From CSSED10-109M sp964349455 (GTDB lineage: Bacteria; Bacillota_I; Bacilli_A; RF39; UBA660): a DNA stretch of 7,963 nucleotides. Positions 1 through 6,377 of the stretch are shown piece by piece (position 1 is the first letter of the stretch; every line of letters begins with the position of its first letter). The stretch lies in the NCBI GenBank assembly GCA_964349455.1, contig CAYGGG010000036.1, positions 1 to 7,963 on the forward strand. Direction: 5' to 3'. The position numbers and the translations under genes are program-made. The notes under the pieces are model-generated. The model was not told the origin of the DNA. It saw only the letters and a program-made list of their open reading frames with translations, and did no database searches.

Positions 1-1191
1 GTTTAAATATTGATCATGAGCCACTGCAATAATTATAACATCGATATCTTTTATTTGCTTAAAATCTATTAAATTTATTCCATAATGTTGAGATACTTCT
101 TTAGCATCAGCATTGCTATCTGTTACTAATGAAATAACACCATATTCTTTTAATTCATTTATGATATCTATTATTTTAGTGTTTCGAACATCGGGACAGT
201 TTTCTTTAAAGGTGAAACCAAGTATCGCAATTTTGCTTTTTTTTACTTTTATATTTTGTTTTATTAATTCCTTAATTAATTTTTGAACAACAAACTGTCC
301 CATCTCATTGTTTATTCTTCTTCCTGCTGTTATTATTCTTGGATAGTAACCAATTTGTTCGGCTTTATATTTTAAATAATATGGATCAACTCCAATACAG
401 TGTCCACCGACAAAACCTGGTTGAAAGTTTAAAAAATTCCATTTTGTACTTGAAGCTTTTAAAACTTCTTTTGTATCGATTCCCATTTTTTCAAAAATTA
501 TTGCTAATTCATTAACAAAGGCGATATTTATATCTCTTTGTGCATTTTCAATTACTTTTGCTGCTTCGGCTACTTTGATTGATTCAGCTTTATAAACTCC
601 TGCTGATACTACTAATTGATATATTTTTGCAATTTCTTCTAATGATTCTTGATCAATGCCTGATACGATTTTTATAGTATTATCAATTCGATGTAGTTTA
701 TCTCCTGGATTTATTCTTTCTGGTGAATAACCTACTTTAAAATCAATTCCACATTTTAAGTTTGATGTTTTTTCTAAGATGGGGATACAAATTTCTTCGG
801 TTAATCCTGGATAAACAGTTGATTCATAAACAACAATTGATCCTTTTTTTAAATTACGACCAATTATTTCACTTGCTGATACTATTAGTGATATGTCTGG
901 TACATTATCAATGGTTACTGGTGTTGGGACAGCAACGATATAGAATATTGCTTCTTTTAAACTTTTTTCATCTGATGTAAATTTAAGAGAACTTTTTTTT
1001 AATTCTTCATTTCCAACTTCATTTGTTGGATCAATTCCACTTTTATATAAATTTATTTTTTCTTCATTTATATCAAACCCAATTACTTTTGTTTTTTTAG
1101 CAAAAGCAATCGCAATTGGTAATCCGACATATCCTAAACCAACAATTGCGATTGTTTCTTTTTTGTTTTTTATGTTTTCAAATGTGTTCAT
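1..1191 (-). CDS. UDP-N-acetylhexosamine 6-dehydrogenase (TviB/WbpO/CapL type), 3' end cut by window edge
   Basis: This gene encodes a cytosolic NAD-dependent enzyme that oxidises C6 of a UDP-N-acetylhexosamine (UDP-GlcNAc or UDP-GalNAc) to the uronic acid, a glycan building block. From the ATG at 1191 there are 397 open codons reaching base 1; relatives run about 420-430 residues, so only a short C-terminal piece is missing. Visible motifs are the nucleotide-binding GLGYVG (18-23), VPTP (88-91), ESTVYPG (123-129), SPER (156-159), the lysine-containing KVIEN (212-216), the catalytic cysteine C265 in GGHCIG, and FKENCPDVRNTK (329-339 region). The last motif and the KVIENAQRD stretch are typical of the TviB/WbpO/CapL branch rather than UDP-glucose dehydrogenases. 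A GGGAG ribosome site sits 8 bases before the start. It follows the glycosyltransferase by 37 bases, so it is probably in the same operon. The exact sugar cannot be told from sequence alone. Confidence 0.93.
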   Translation of the reverse strand, partial: MNTFENIKNKKETIAIVGLGYVGLPIAIAFAKKTKVIGFDINEEKINLYKSGIDPTNEVGNEELKKSSLKFTSDEKSLKEAIFYIVAVPTPVTIDNVPDISLIVSASEIIGRNLKKGSIVVYESTVYPGLTEEICIPILEKTSNLKCGIDFKVGYSPERINPGDKLHRIDNTIKIVSGIDQESLEEIAKIYQLVVSAGVYKAESIKVAEAAKVIENAQRDINIAFVNELAIIFEKMGIDTKEVLKASSTKWNFLNFQPGFVGGHCIGVDPYYLKYKAEQIGYYPRIITAGRRINNEMGQFVVQKLIKELIKQNIKVKKSKIAILGFTFKENCPDVRNTKIIDIINELKEYGVISLVTDSNADAKEVSQHYGINLIDFKQIKDIDVIIIAVAHDQYLN

Positions 1192-1199
1192 TTTTTTAA

Positions 1200-1205
1200 C
1201 TCCCT
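1200..1205 (-). promoter_or_regulatory. Ribosome binding site of the nucleotide-sugar dehydrogenase
   Basis: AGGGAG lies 8 bases before the ATG at 1191 and supports that start. It sits in the 37-base gap after the glycosyltransferase stop. I see no terminator hairpin or promoter in this gap, so read-through from upstream is likely. Confidence 0.7.
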
Positions 1206-1228
1206 GCCCTTATTACCTATGCAATTTT

Positions 1229-2329
1229 TTATATTCCCATATGATCTAACATTTGTTTATTCACTTTATCAACATCAAATTTTTCTAAACAAATATTATA
1301 ACTTTCAATACCCATTTCTTTAATTCGATTTTGATTTTTTATATAATATTTCATTTTTTCTACTAATGGATTTGATTTTTTTGCCGGTATTAAAAACCCA
1401 TTTTTATTATTAACAACCGTTTCTCGACACCCTGGAACATCAGTTGTTATCACCGGTCTTGCCATCGCCATTGCTTCTAAAACTGTCCTTGGAGTTCCTT
1501 CTCGATACGATGGCAGCACATAAACAGAACATTGTTCATAGAACTCTTTAACATTATCTGTTTCCTGATAGTAGTCAATTATTTTTGCATCGATATAAGG
1601 TTTTAAAAAATTATAACCTAACGAGTCTGTGCTTTTTTCTACTCCACCTAACAACATAAATCTGGTATTTGGATATTCTTTTTTTATTACCTTAGCCGCT
1701 TCTAAATATTCTTTTATTCCTTTACCTTCAATTATTCTACTTAGCATAAAAAATGTTACAACTTCTGGAAACGGAGAAGGAGTAAATTTTTTCATATTTA
1801 CACCAGAACCATTTACCAATTTGCATTTTTCCTTTTTTACAATTCTTAAATCGACAAATTCTTTTAAATCATCCTTGTTTTGAAAAATAATGTTTTTGGA
1901 ACTCCAACAAGCCAACCGATAAAACATTTTGGCTGGAATTTTTATAATTTTCGATTTTAACGAACTTGATACAAATAAATATCCTCCACCCGTTATCATT
2001 GAATTAATATTTTTTACTCCTGCCATTCTTGCAGCAATAGAACCATATATTACTGGTTTTATAGTGTAAGACAATGTTACATCTGGTTTTTCTTTTAAAA
2101 ACAATTTGATTAATTTAAAGAAATATTTTATATCCCCAAAAACATTAAAACTTTTTTTATTAAAAGGAATTTCAACAAATTGAACTTTTAAATTTAAAAT
2201 TTTTTCTATATCTGTTTGATCAGGGCCTGTAACAATTACATGATGTCCTTTTTTCTTTATCTCCTCAATCAAATCCCCTCTAAAATTATAAACAGTTCTA
2301 TTTTTAGGAGAAACTATTATTATTTTCAA
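1229..2329 (-). CDS. Family 4 glycosyltransferase (GT-B, PglA-like)
   Basis: This gene encodes a retaining GT4-family glycosyltransferase that would add a sugar from a nucleotide donor to the growing lipid-linked glycan at the inner face of the membrane. The N-terminal acceptor domain opens with KIIIVSPKN and a predicted strand-helix pattern. The C-terminal donor domain carries SRIIEGKGIKEYLEAA and the EX7E motif (E277 and E285 in EGTPRTVLE), followed by ARPVITTDVPGCRE and NGFLIP. I chose the TTG at 2329 (366 residues) because a G-rich ribosome site precedes it at suitable spacing; the frame is open to another TTG at 2350, but that would place the ribosome site inside the gene. Overall shape resembles PglA and other N-acetylgalactosaminyl or galacturonosyl transferases, but donor and acceptor cannot be assigned. 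It is separated from the upstream ligase gene by 92 bases, the widest gap in the window. Confidence 0.9.
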   Translation of the reverse strand: MKIIIVSPKNRTVYNFRGDLIEEIKKKGHHVIVTGPDQTDIEKILNLKVQFVEIPFNKKSFNVFGDIKYFFKLIKLFLKEKPDVTLSYTIKPVIYGSIAARMAGVKNINSMITGGGYLFVSSSLKSKIIKIPAKMFYRLACWSSKNIIFQNKDDLKEFVDLRIVKKEKCKLVNGSGVNMKKFTPSPFPEVVTFFMLSRIIEGKGIKEYLEAAKVIKKEYPNTRFMLLGGVEKSTDSLGYNFLKPYIDAKIIDYYQETDNVKEFYEQCSVYVLPSYREGTPRTVLEAMAMARPVITTDVPGCRETVVNNKNGFLIPAKKSNPLVEKMKYYIKNQNRIKEMGIESYNICLEKFDVDKVNKQMLDHMGI

Positions 2330-2332
2330 TCC

Positions 2333-2342
2333 AACCCCCCCT
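2333..2342 (-). promoter_or_regulatory. Ribosome site with a run of seven G, deciding a TTG start
   Basis: On the minus strand the sequence reads AGGGGGGGTT just before GGA and the TTG at 2329. The seven-G run occupies 2335-2341 and ends 5 bases before the TTG. It is a usable Shine-Dalgarno sequence and makes 2329 a better start than the TTG at 2350. A seven-base G run is striking in such AT-rich DNA and could vary in length, changing the spacing. Confidence 0.6.
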
Positions 2343-2343
2343 A

Positions 2344-2416
2344 GCAACAAAAATTTTGTAACACATTTTGCTTATTAATTAAACCATCCACATTGATACC
2401 CGGCTATTCCAAATAT
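2344..2416 (-). pseudogene. Possible remnant of a canonical asparagine synthetase N-terminus
   Basis: The 92-base gap between the ligase gene and the glycosyltransferase (2330-2421) has no intact gene. Read from 2416 on the minus strand it translates as IFGIAGYQCG, then after a one-base shift as GLINKQNVLQNFCC, then a stop. Class II glutamine amidotransferases such as AsnB begin MCGIAGY/F, a short loop, and then a segment of the type xIxKxxLxxM before the RGPD motif. The match in order and spacing suggests the first 25 or so codons of a conventional asparagine synthetase, with the start and Cys2 lost (ATA TTT in place of ATG TGT or TGC), a frameshift, and the rest deleted. The bases 2384-2410 are also more GC-rich than expected for a spacer here. 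The match was made by eye over a very short stretch, so chance remains possible. Confidence 0.35.
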
Positions 2417-2421
2417 TTTTT

Positions 2422-4014
2422 TTAAAACGGTAGCTTACTATGTATTGTTAAATACATTTTTTCACATAACGCACGAAGCTTTGTATGCTTTACATTTACT
2501 ACCGAAATATTAATTTTCTTGATATTTTCATTCATTTTTATTATTATATCTTGATGGGCTTCATCTTTTATTCTTTTTTCGTTTTTTATAGATAATAACT
2601 GTTCAATTAGTTTTCTATTATTATATGGTATTGTTATATCAAAAGAAATATTATGTTCTCCAGTAATTACCAATCCATTCCAGCCGCTAATCCTATACTC
2701 CCAAAAAAACAAATCCACCCAATTGATTTTTTTAAATTCGTCTTTTTGGTAATACTTTTTCAAAAATTTTTGAAAAATTTTATCTGTCTTTTTAACTAAT
2801 TTACGGTTATGCATAAACACTTTATATAGCGTTGTAAGCATTCTTGGGGTTGGCTTTTTAGAAAAGTTTTTTTTAACAAATCTTTTACAATAATATGCTC
2901 TCGTAATTTCTGAAACCCATGATTTAATTTCGACATCAAAATCTTCATTATTAATGAAAAATATTCTTTTTCTTATATCATTTGCATTATTTTTGCCTAT
3001 ATTTCCCGAATTCATTTCAAGGATTTTCCGAAAAATCTCTAAATCCTTAAAATCTTCATTTTGATTAGAAATATTATATATTTTGTGTTTTAACCCTAAC
3101 TCACAACAAATCTTTTGCGCCGCCTTTGCGTCAACATCTTCTTCTAAGATTGATGAATAGCTAAAATATTGATAATGATCATACTCGCCATTTGTACAAG
3201 CAAGCGTTGTTTGGCTATCACAACCTCCGCTAAGAGATATGGCTGGTTTTAACCATTTTTTGTGAATTAATTTCATATTGTTATTTAGTATTTTTGCTGT
3301 TTCAGAAACTACATTAGGATATTCATCATCACTACATTCATTAATTTTATTAATTGGATAAAATCTGTAATGCATAAATTCATTATTTTGGAAAATTATA
3401 TAATTATTTGGTACTAGTCTTATTATTCTCTCATAGGGAGAAATATCTCCTGGCAACCACCTTCCAAATAAAGGATAAAATTTATAAGAAATCAACTCTT
3501 TCACATATAAATCCATTTCCAAATTGCATAAATCACCTATTAATTGAGTGTGTGACGAAACAATCATTTTCTCGTTAACAAATCCGTAAAACACTGTTTG
3601 CATGCCCGCGCAATCATTAAAAATAATCATTTTTTCTTCTTCAACAATTCCAATTACAAATACCCCAGTTAGTTCATTAAGAATGTCAATATATTTTTGA
3701 AAAGATTCTTGATATGCATTGGCCATTTTTTCTAATATTTTTTCTTCTTCATAATCCATCGTAAATGGATTATAAGCATGTCCAATTAAGAAAAAACAGA
3801 TATCTTCTTTTTCAAAAAAATAACTTTTTTGAAATTGATGAATCCAAAACCAATAATTTTTTATTTTATTTAATCGCCAATTATTATAAAAAGGGTATAT
3901 TTCCTTTTTCTCGATAAAGTCTTGATTAGTTATTAAAAAACCTTTTGTATATAAGAATACTTGATGTTGTATACTAACATTCAGTATTTCTTCCGTTTCC
4001 TTACTCTTATCCAT
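2422..4014 (-). CDS. Asparagine-synthetase-like amide ligase lacking the glutaminase cysteine
   Basis: This gene encodes a soluble 530-residue protein of the asparagine synthetase / beta-lactam synthetase family, which activates a carboxylate with ATP as an acyl-adenylate and joins it to a nitrogen nucleophile. The clearest evidence is the pyrophosphate-loop motif SGGCDS at residues 262-267. The N-terminal 200 or so residues look like a degenerate glutaminase fold (a G-I-V..MIIFNDCAGMQTVFYG stretch resembles the usual DRxGxRPLYY region), but no MCGI start exists: the protein begins MDKSKETEE, so ammonia from glutamine is not expected. Further on, where asparagine synthetases carry a GADE-type acidic motif, I see instead WVSEITRAYY (E369, R372). 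I chose the ATG at 4014 because GGGAG lies 8 bases upstream; the frame opens at a TTG at 4029, inside the preceding gene. It follows the hydroxyacid dehydrogenase by only 5 bases, implying a joint pathway. Substrates are unknown. Confidence 0.82.
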   Translation of the reverse strand: MDKSKETEEILNVSIQHQVFLYTKGFLITNQDFIEKKEIYPFYNNWRLNKIKNYWFWIHQFQKSYFFEKEDICFFLIGHAYNPFTMDYEEEKILEKMANAYQESFQKYIDILNELTGVFVIGIVEEEKMIIFNDCAGMQTVFYGFVNEKMIVSSHTQLIGDLCNLEMDLYVKELISYKFYPLFGRWLPGDISPYERIIRLVPNNYIIFQNNEFMHYRFYPINKINECSDDEYPNVVSETAKILNNNMKLIHKKWLKPAISLSGGCDSQTTLACTNGEYDHYQYFSYSSILEEDVDAKAAQKICCELGLKHKIYNISNQNEDFKDLEIFRKILEMNSGNIGKNNANDIRKRIFFINNEDFDVEIKSWVSEITRAYYCKRFVKKNFSKKPTPRMLTTLYKVFMHNRKLVKKTDKIFQKFLKKYYQKDEFKKINWVDLFFWEYRISGWNGLVITGEHNISFDITIPYNNRKLIEQLLSIKNEKRIKDEAHQDIIIKMNENIKKINISVVNVKHTKLRALCEKMYLTIHSKLPF

Positions 4015-4019
4015 AGAAT

Positions 4020-4916
4020 TCACTCCCAACCAAGATTCTTTTTTATCACTTCAAACATTCTTTCATCTACTTTATCTGAGATGAAAGCATTATGCGGTGT
4101 AATAATAACATTATCGTAGTTCCATAATTTACTTTTTTTATCTAATGGTTCATCCCCAAATACATCTAATGCCACACCTAAAAACTTATTTTTTTCAATT
4201 GCTTCAATTAAAGCTTTTTCATCAATTATTTGACCTCTACTGACATTAATTAATACGCCTTTGTCTTTCATCATTTTTATTTTTTCTTTATTAAAAAAAT
4301 GTTTTGTTTGCTCACTTAATGGTAACGTTAATATAATAATGTCACTTTTATTTAAGACTTTTTCAATATCATTAATAAAAAAATATTCATCTAATAAATC
4401 AGATTCAGTTGCTAAGATCCCTACTCCAATAATATTAACACCAAATGGTTTTAGTCGCTTAGCAATTTCATTACCAATATTACCATAACCAATTATAGCC
4501 ACTGTTTTATCAGTTAATTCTAGAACATCTCTTTCTTTTTTCCATTCCTTTTTTTCTTTTGATTTATAAAAATAATAACTTTTTTTATATATTTCTAAAA
4601 TTTTTGAAATCGCCCATTCAGCAACTGGAATACTATAAATATCACCAGCGTTAAATAATTTTATTTTTTTCTCATTAATATAATCAATTGGTACTCGATC
4701 GATGCCTGCACTAGTCAACTGGATTATCTTTAAATTTTTAAACTTTTTTATATCATGATGTAAAAATAATCCATTACAAACAACTGCTTCAATTTGGATT
4801 GCATCAAAAGTTAATTTATCTTTTTCGTTTTGCAAAAAAAAGAGTTGATGATTTTTCTCTAATTCTTTAAGTTGTTCTTTACTATAATTAAAGGCTCCTG
4901 TTAATAATAATTTCAC
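4020..4916 (-). CDS. D-isomer-specific 2-hydroxyacid dehydrogenase
   Basis: This gene encodes a 298-residue cytosolic oxidoreductase that interconverts a 2-keto acid and a D-2-hydroxy acid with NAD(P)H. An N-terminal substrate domain is followed by a Rossmann domain with GYGNIG at 143-148. The family's catalytic residues are all present: R227 in NVSRGQIID, E256 in GDEPL and H275 in TPHNAF. At the end of the second Rossmann strand the usual acidic residue of NAD-preferring members is not obvious (IIGVGILATE), so cofactor choice is open. Length is slightly short for phosphoglycerate dehydrogenase and there is no C-terminal ACT domain, so serine synthesis is unlikely. The start is a GTG overlapping the aldolase stop (GTGA), with GGAG 8 bases upstream inside the aldolase gene; the two are translationally coupled. 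That suggests it reduces the keto acid made by the aldolase. The stop is TGA. Confidence 0.92.
   Translation of the reverse strand: MKLLLTGAFNYSKEQLKELEKNHQLFFLQNEKDKLTFDAIQIEAVVCNGLFLHHDIKKFKNLKIIQLTSAGIDRVPIDYINEKKIKLFNAGDIYSIPVAEWAISKILEIYKKSYYFYKSKEKKEWKKERDVLELTDKTVAIIGYGNIGNEIAKRLKPFGVNIIGVGILATESDLLDEYFFINDIEKVLNKSDIIILTLPLSEQTKHFFNKEKIKMMKDKGVLINVSRGQIIDEKALIEAIEKNKFLGVALDVFGDEPLDKKSKLWNYDNVIITPHNAFISDKVDERMFEVIKKNLGWE
4023..4027 (-). promoter_or_regulatory. Ribosome site deciding the ATG start of the amide ligase
   Basis: GGGAG at the last codons of the hydroxyacid dehydrogenase lies 8 bases before the ATG at 4014. It supports that ATG rather than the TTG at 4029, which would begin upstream of the ribosome site. 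Confidence 0.7.
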
Positions 4917-5758
4917 TTTACTTTCTCCAACTTCTTGTTTCTGATTATTTGAGCAACTTCTTTTACTTTAGTTTTAACTAATTTTTGATTTTCAATAAAA
5001 AATGTTTCATCTTTATCCTCTAAAGACTTTTCATAATCTCTTAATTCATTAACACCTAAACGGAAAATATCTTTAATTTCAGCAATATCATTAATCTCAG
5101 CAACATTGCAAAAACTCCTAGACAAAATAACCATCTCTGAACCAATTCGATAATGTTCAGCAACAACCATTTCTGCCGGGAGATGTCCTAATCCTAATCT
5201 TGCAATCCCTCCAAAACCAACTGGAATTCCTTTTTCTTGAACCTTATGGCAAATTCTTTCAACTTTCCCATCTGCTAAAGTTTCAAACATAAAATCCATG
5301 CCATAGCCCAAATGTAAATCATTTAAACCAATATGAATATAATCAATTCCTTTAATATTTAAAATATCATCTAAAGCTTCAACTGCTTTTGGTGTTTCTA
5401 ACAATAAACAAGTTTTAACTCGACCATCAACATAGTCAATAAATGCGTTAACTTCTTCTTTGGTTGTAAAAAAAGGAAACATAATAATGTCAGCACCAGC
5501 AGCTATCACTTCTTCAATTTCTAATTTTGAGTTTTCAAACAAAGGGTTTACTCTTACCAATAGTTTTGCTTTTTTAAGACTTTTTTTTACTTCTTTAATA
5601 TCATCAATACTGTGTTTTGACATGACCGTATCTAAATGACCTTGTCTTTCCGCCTTGCCCCTTACTTCTAAATCAACAAAAATCCAGTCTACTCCTGAAT
5701 TTTCAGCAATCTTTGCAATTTCCGGATCATTTGTAATATACATTAATTTTAAAGCCAT
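4913..5758 (-). CDS. HpcH/HpaI (CitE-like) family aldolase
   Basis: This gene encodes a 281-residue TIM-barrel protein of the HpcH/HpaI aldolase / citrate lyase beta family, metal-dependent enzymes that make or break carbon-carbon bonds next to pyruvate or acetyl units. Visible family features are R69 in LVRVNP, the metal ligands E121 in LLLETP and D147 in GLNDL, and the strand-loop pattern AGADIIMFPFF. The first barrel loop reads VDLEVRGKAERQ (28-39) rather than the DxEH form of catabolic HpaI, so this is a divergent branch and its reaction is unassigned. Several C-terminal features are strongly conserved-looking (GFGGIARLG, EHYRIGSEMVILSRSFC). I chose the ATG at 5758 because AAGGAGG ends 6 bases before it; the in-frame TTG at 5764 directly abuts that ribosome site and is too close. 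It lies 11 bases after the sugar transferase and overlaps the dehydrogenase by 4 bases, placing it in a biosynthetic rather than degradative setting. The stop is TGA. Confidence 0.88.
   Translation of the reverse strand: MALKLMYITNDPEIAKIAENSGVDWIFVDLEVRGKAERQGHLDTVMSKHSIDDIKEVKKSLKKAKLLVRVNPLFENSKLEIEEVIAAGADIIMFPFFTTKEEVNAFIDYVDGRVKTCLLLETPKAVEALDDILNIKGIDYIHIGLNDLHLGYGMDFMFETLADGKVERICHKVQEKGIPVGFGGIARLGLGHLPAEMVVAEHYRIGSEMVILSRSFCNVAEINDIAEIKDIFRLGVNELRDYEKSLEDKDETFFIENQKLVKTKVKEVAQIIRNKKLEKVK
4925..4928 (-). promoter_or_regulatory. Ribosome site for the GTG-started hydroxyacid dehydrogenase
   Basis: GGAG, followed by AAAG, lies inside the 3' end of the aldolase gene, 8 bases before the GTG at 4916. 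No ATG near this point would give a full N-terminal domain, so the GTG is the best start. Confidence 0.65.
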
Positions 5759-5764
5759 TTTCAA

Positions 5765-5771
5765 CCTCCTT
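5765..5771 (-). promoter_or_regulatory. Strong ribosome site overlapping the sugar-transferase stop
   Basis: AAGGAGG lies 6 bases before the ATG at 5758 and shares two bases with the TAA stop (5772-5770) of the sugar transferase. It decides the aldolase start in favour of the ATG over the TTG at 5764, and couples translation of the two genes. Confidence 0.8.
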
Positions 5772-6375
5772 AGTTTTTTGTTTCCAAGACTGTTTTACTA
5801 ACATTGACATTGTCCTGCATAAGTAATACTTTAATAATTGTTTTTAAAAATATTTTCAAATCTTTTTTTAATGATAATTTTTCAACATATGCAATATCAT
5901 ATTCAATTCTTTCATCCCATAATAATTCTTTACGACCATTAATTTGTGCTAATCCTGTTACGCCTGGTCTAACATAAAATCTTTTTTTCTGTTTTTCTGA
6001 ATATTTTTCAAAAGGCCATGGATGATATGTTAACACTGGTCTTGGACCAACAAATGACATTTCACCTTTAAAAATATTGAATAATTGGGGCAGTTCATCA
6101 ACACTTGTTTTTCGAATAATTTTACCAATTCTTGTAACACGTCGATCATTAGCAGTTTCATAAACACCCTCTTTTTCTGAATCTAAATGCATTGAGCGAA
6201 ACTTATATATAATAAATGTTTTACCATTTAGGCCAATTCTTTCTTGTTTAAATAAAACAGGTCCTTTGGAATCTAATTTAATTAAAATTGCAATTATTAA
6301 AAAAAACGGAGCTAAAACAATAATTCCTATCAAAGCAAGAATAATATCGACAAATCTTTTAAATGATCGATACAT
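5770..6375 (-). CDS. Phosphoglycosyl transferase, minimal PglC-type (bacterial sugar transferase)
   Basis: This gene encodes a 201-residue monotopic membrane enzyme that transfers a sugar phosphate from a UDP-sugar to undecaprenyl phosphate, the first step of lipid-linked glycan assembly. One hydrophobic segment (about 8-32) contains P23, matching the helix-breaking proline of the re-entrant membrane helix in PglC. The catalytic Asp-Glu pair is D93-E94 in TSVDELPQL. Other family motifs are KFRSM (58-62), GPRP (110-113) and RPGVTGLAQINGR. There is no polytopic N-terminal domain as in WcaJ or WbaP, so this is the minimal form. The ATG at 6375 has GGGAGG 7 bases upstream, and the upstream dehydratase stop is only 2 bases before it. 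With that dehydratase adjacent, a 6-deoxy HexNAc such as QuiNAc, FucNAc or a bacillosamine-type sugar is a reasonable substrate guess, but the sequence does not settle it. Confidence 0.94.
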   Translation of the reverse strand: MYRSFKRFVDIILALIGIIVLAPFFLIIAILIKLDSKGPVLFKQERIGLNGKTFIIYKFRSMHLDSEKEGVYETANDRRVTRIGKIIRKTSVDELPQLFNIFKGEMSFVGPRPVLTYHPWPFEKYSEKQKKRFYVRPGVTGLAQINGRKELLWDERIEYDIAYVEKLSLKKDLKIFLKTIIKVLLMQDNVNVSKTVLETKN

Positions 6376-6377
6376 CT

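Noticed and set aside
762..980. Plus-strand open frame of 72 codons, rich in leucine
   Set aside because: It lies opposite the nucleotide-sugar dehydrogenase, whose motifs run unbroken through this stretch; the composition reflects antisense AT-rich codons.
1629..1883. Plus-strand open frame of 84 codons
   Set aside because: It is antisense to the glycosyltransferase and shows no recognisable domain or convincing ribosome site.
2330..2350. Upstream TTG start for the glycosyltransferase
   Set aside because: The seven-G ribosome site would then be inside the gene; the protein fold naturally begins at KIIIVS after the TTG at 2329.
2350..2384. AT-rich inverted repeats such as TTAATTAA in the spacer, considered as a terminator
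   Set aside because: They are short, have no GC-rich stem and no following T run suited to termination; expected by chance in such DNA.
4015..4029. Upstream TTG start for the amide ligase
   Set aside because: It lies upstream of the GGGAG site that fits the ATG at 4014, and would add five residues read from the previous gene's end.
4261..4488. Plus-strand open frame of 75 codons
   Set aside because: It is antisense to the hydroxyacid dehydrogenase across its conserved Rossmann region.
4913..4922. TGA read as tryptophan, as in Mycoplasma
   Set aside because: TGA ends the aldolase and the dehydrogenase in sensible overlap or spacing with the next gene, and tryptophans in these proteins use TGG.
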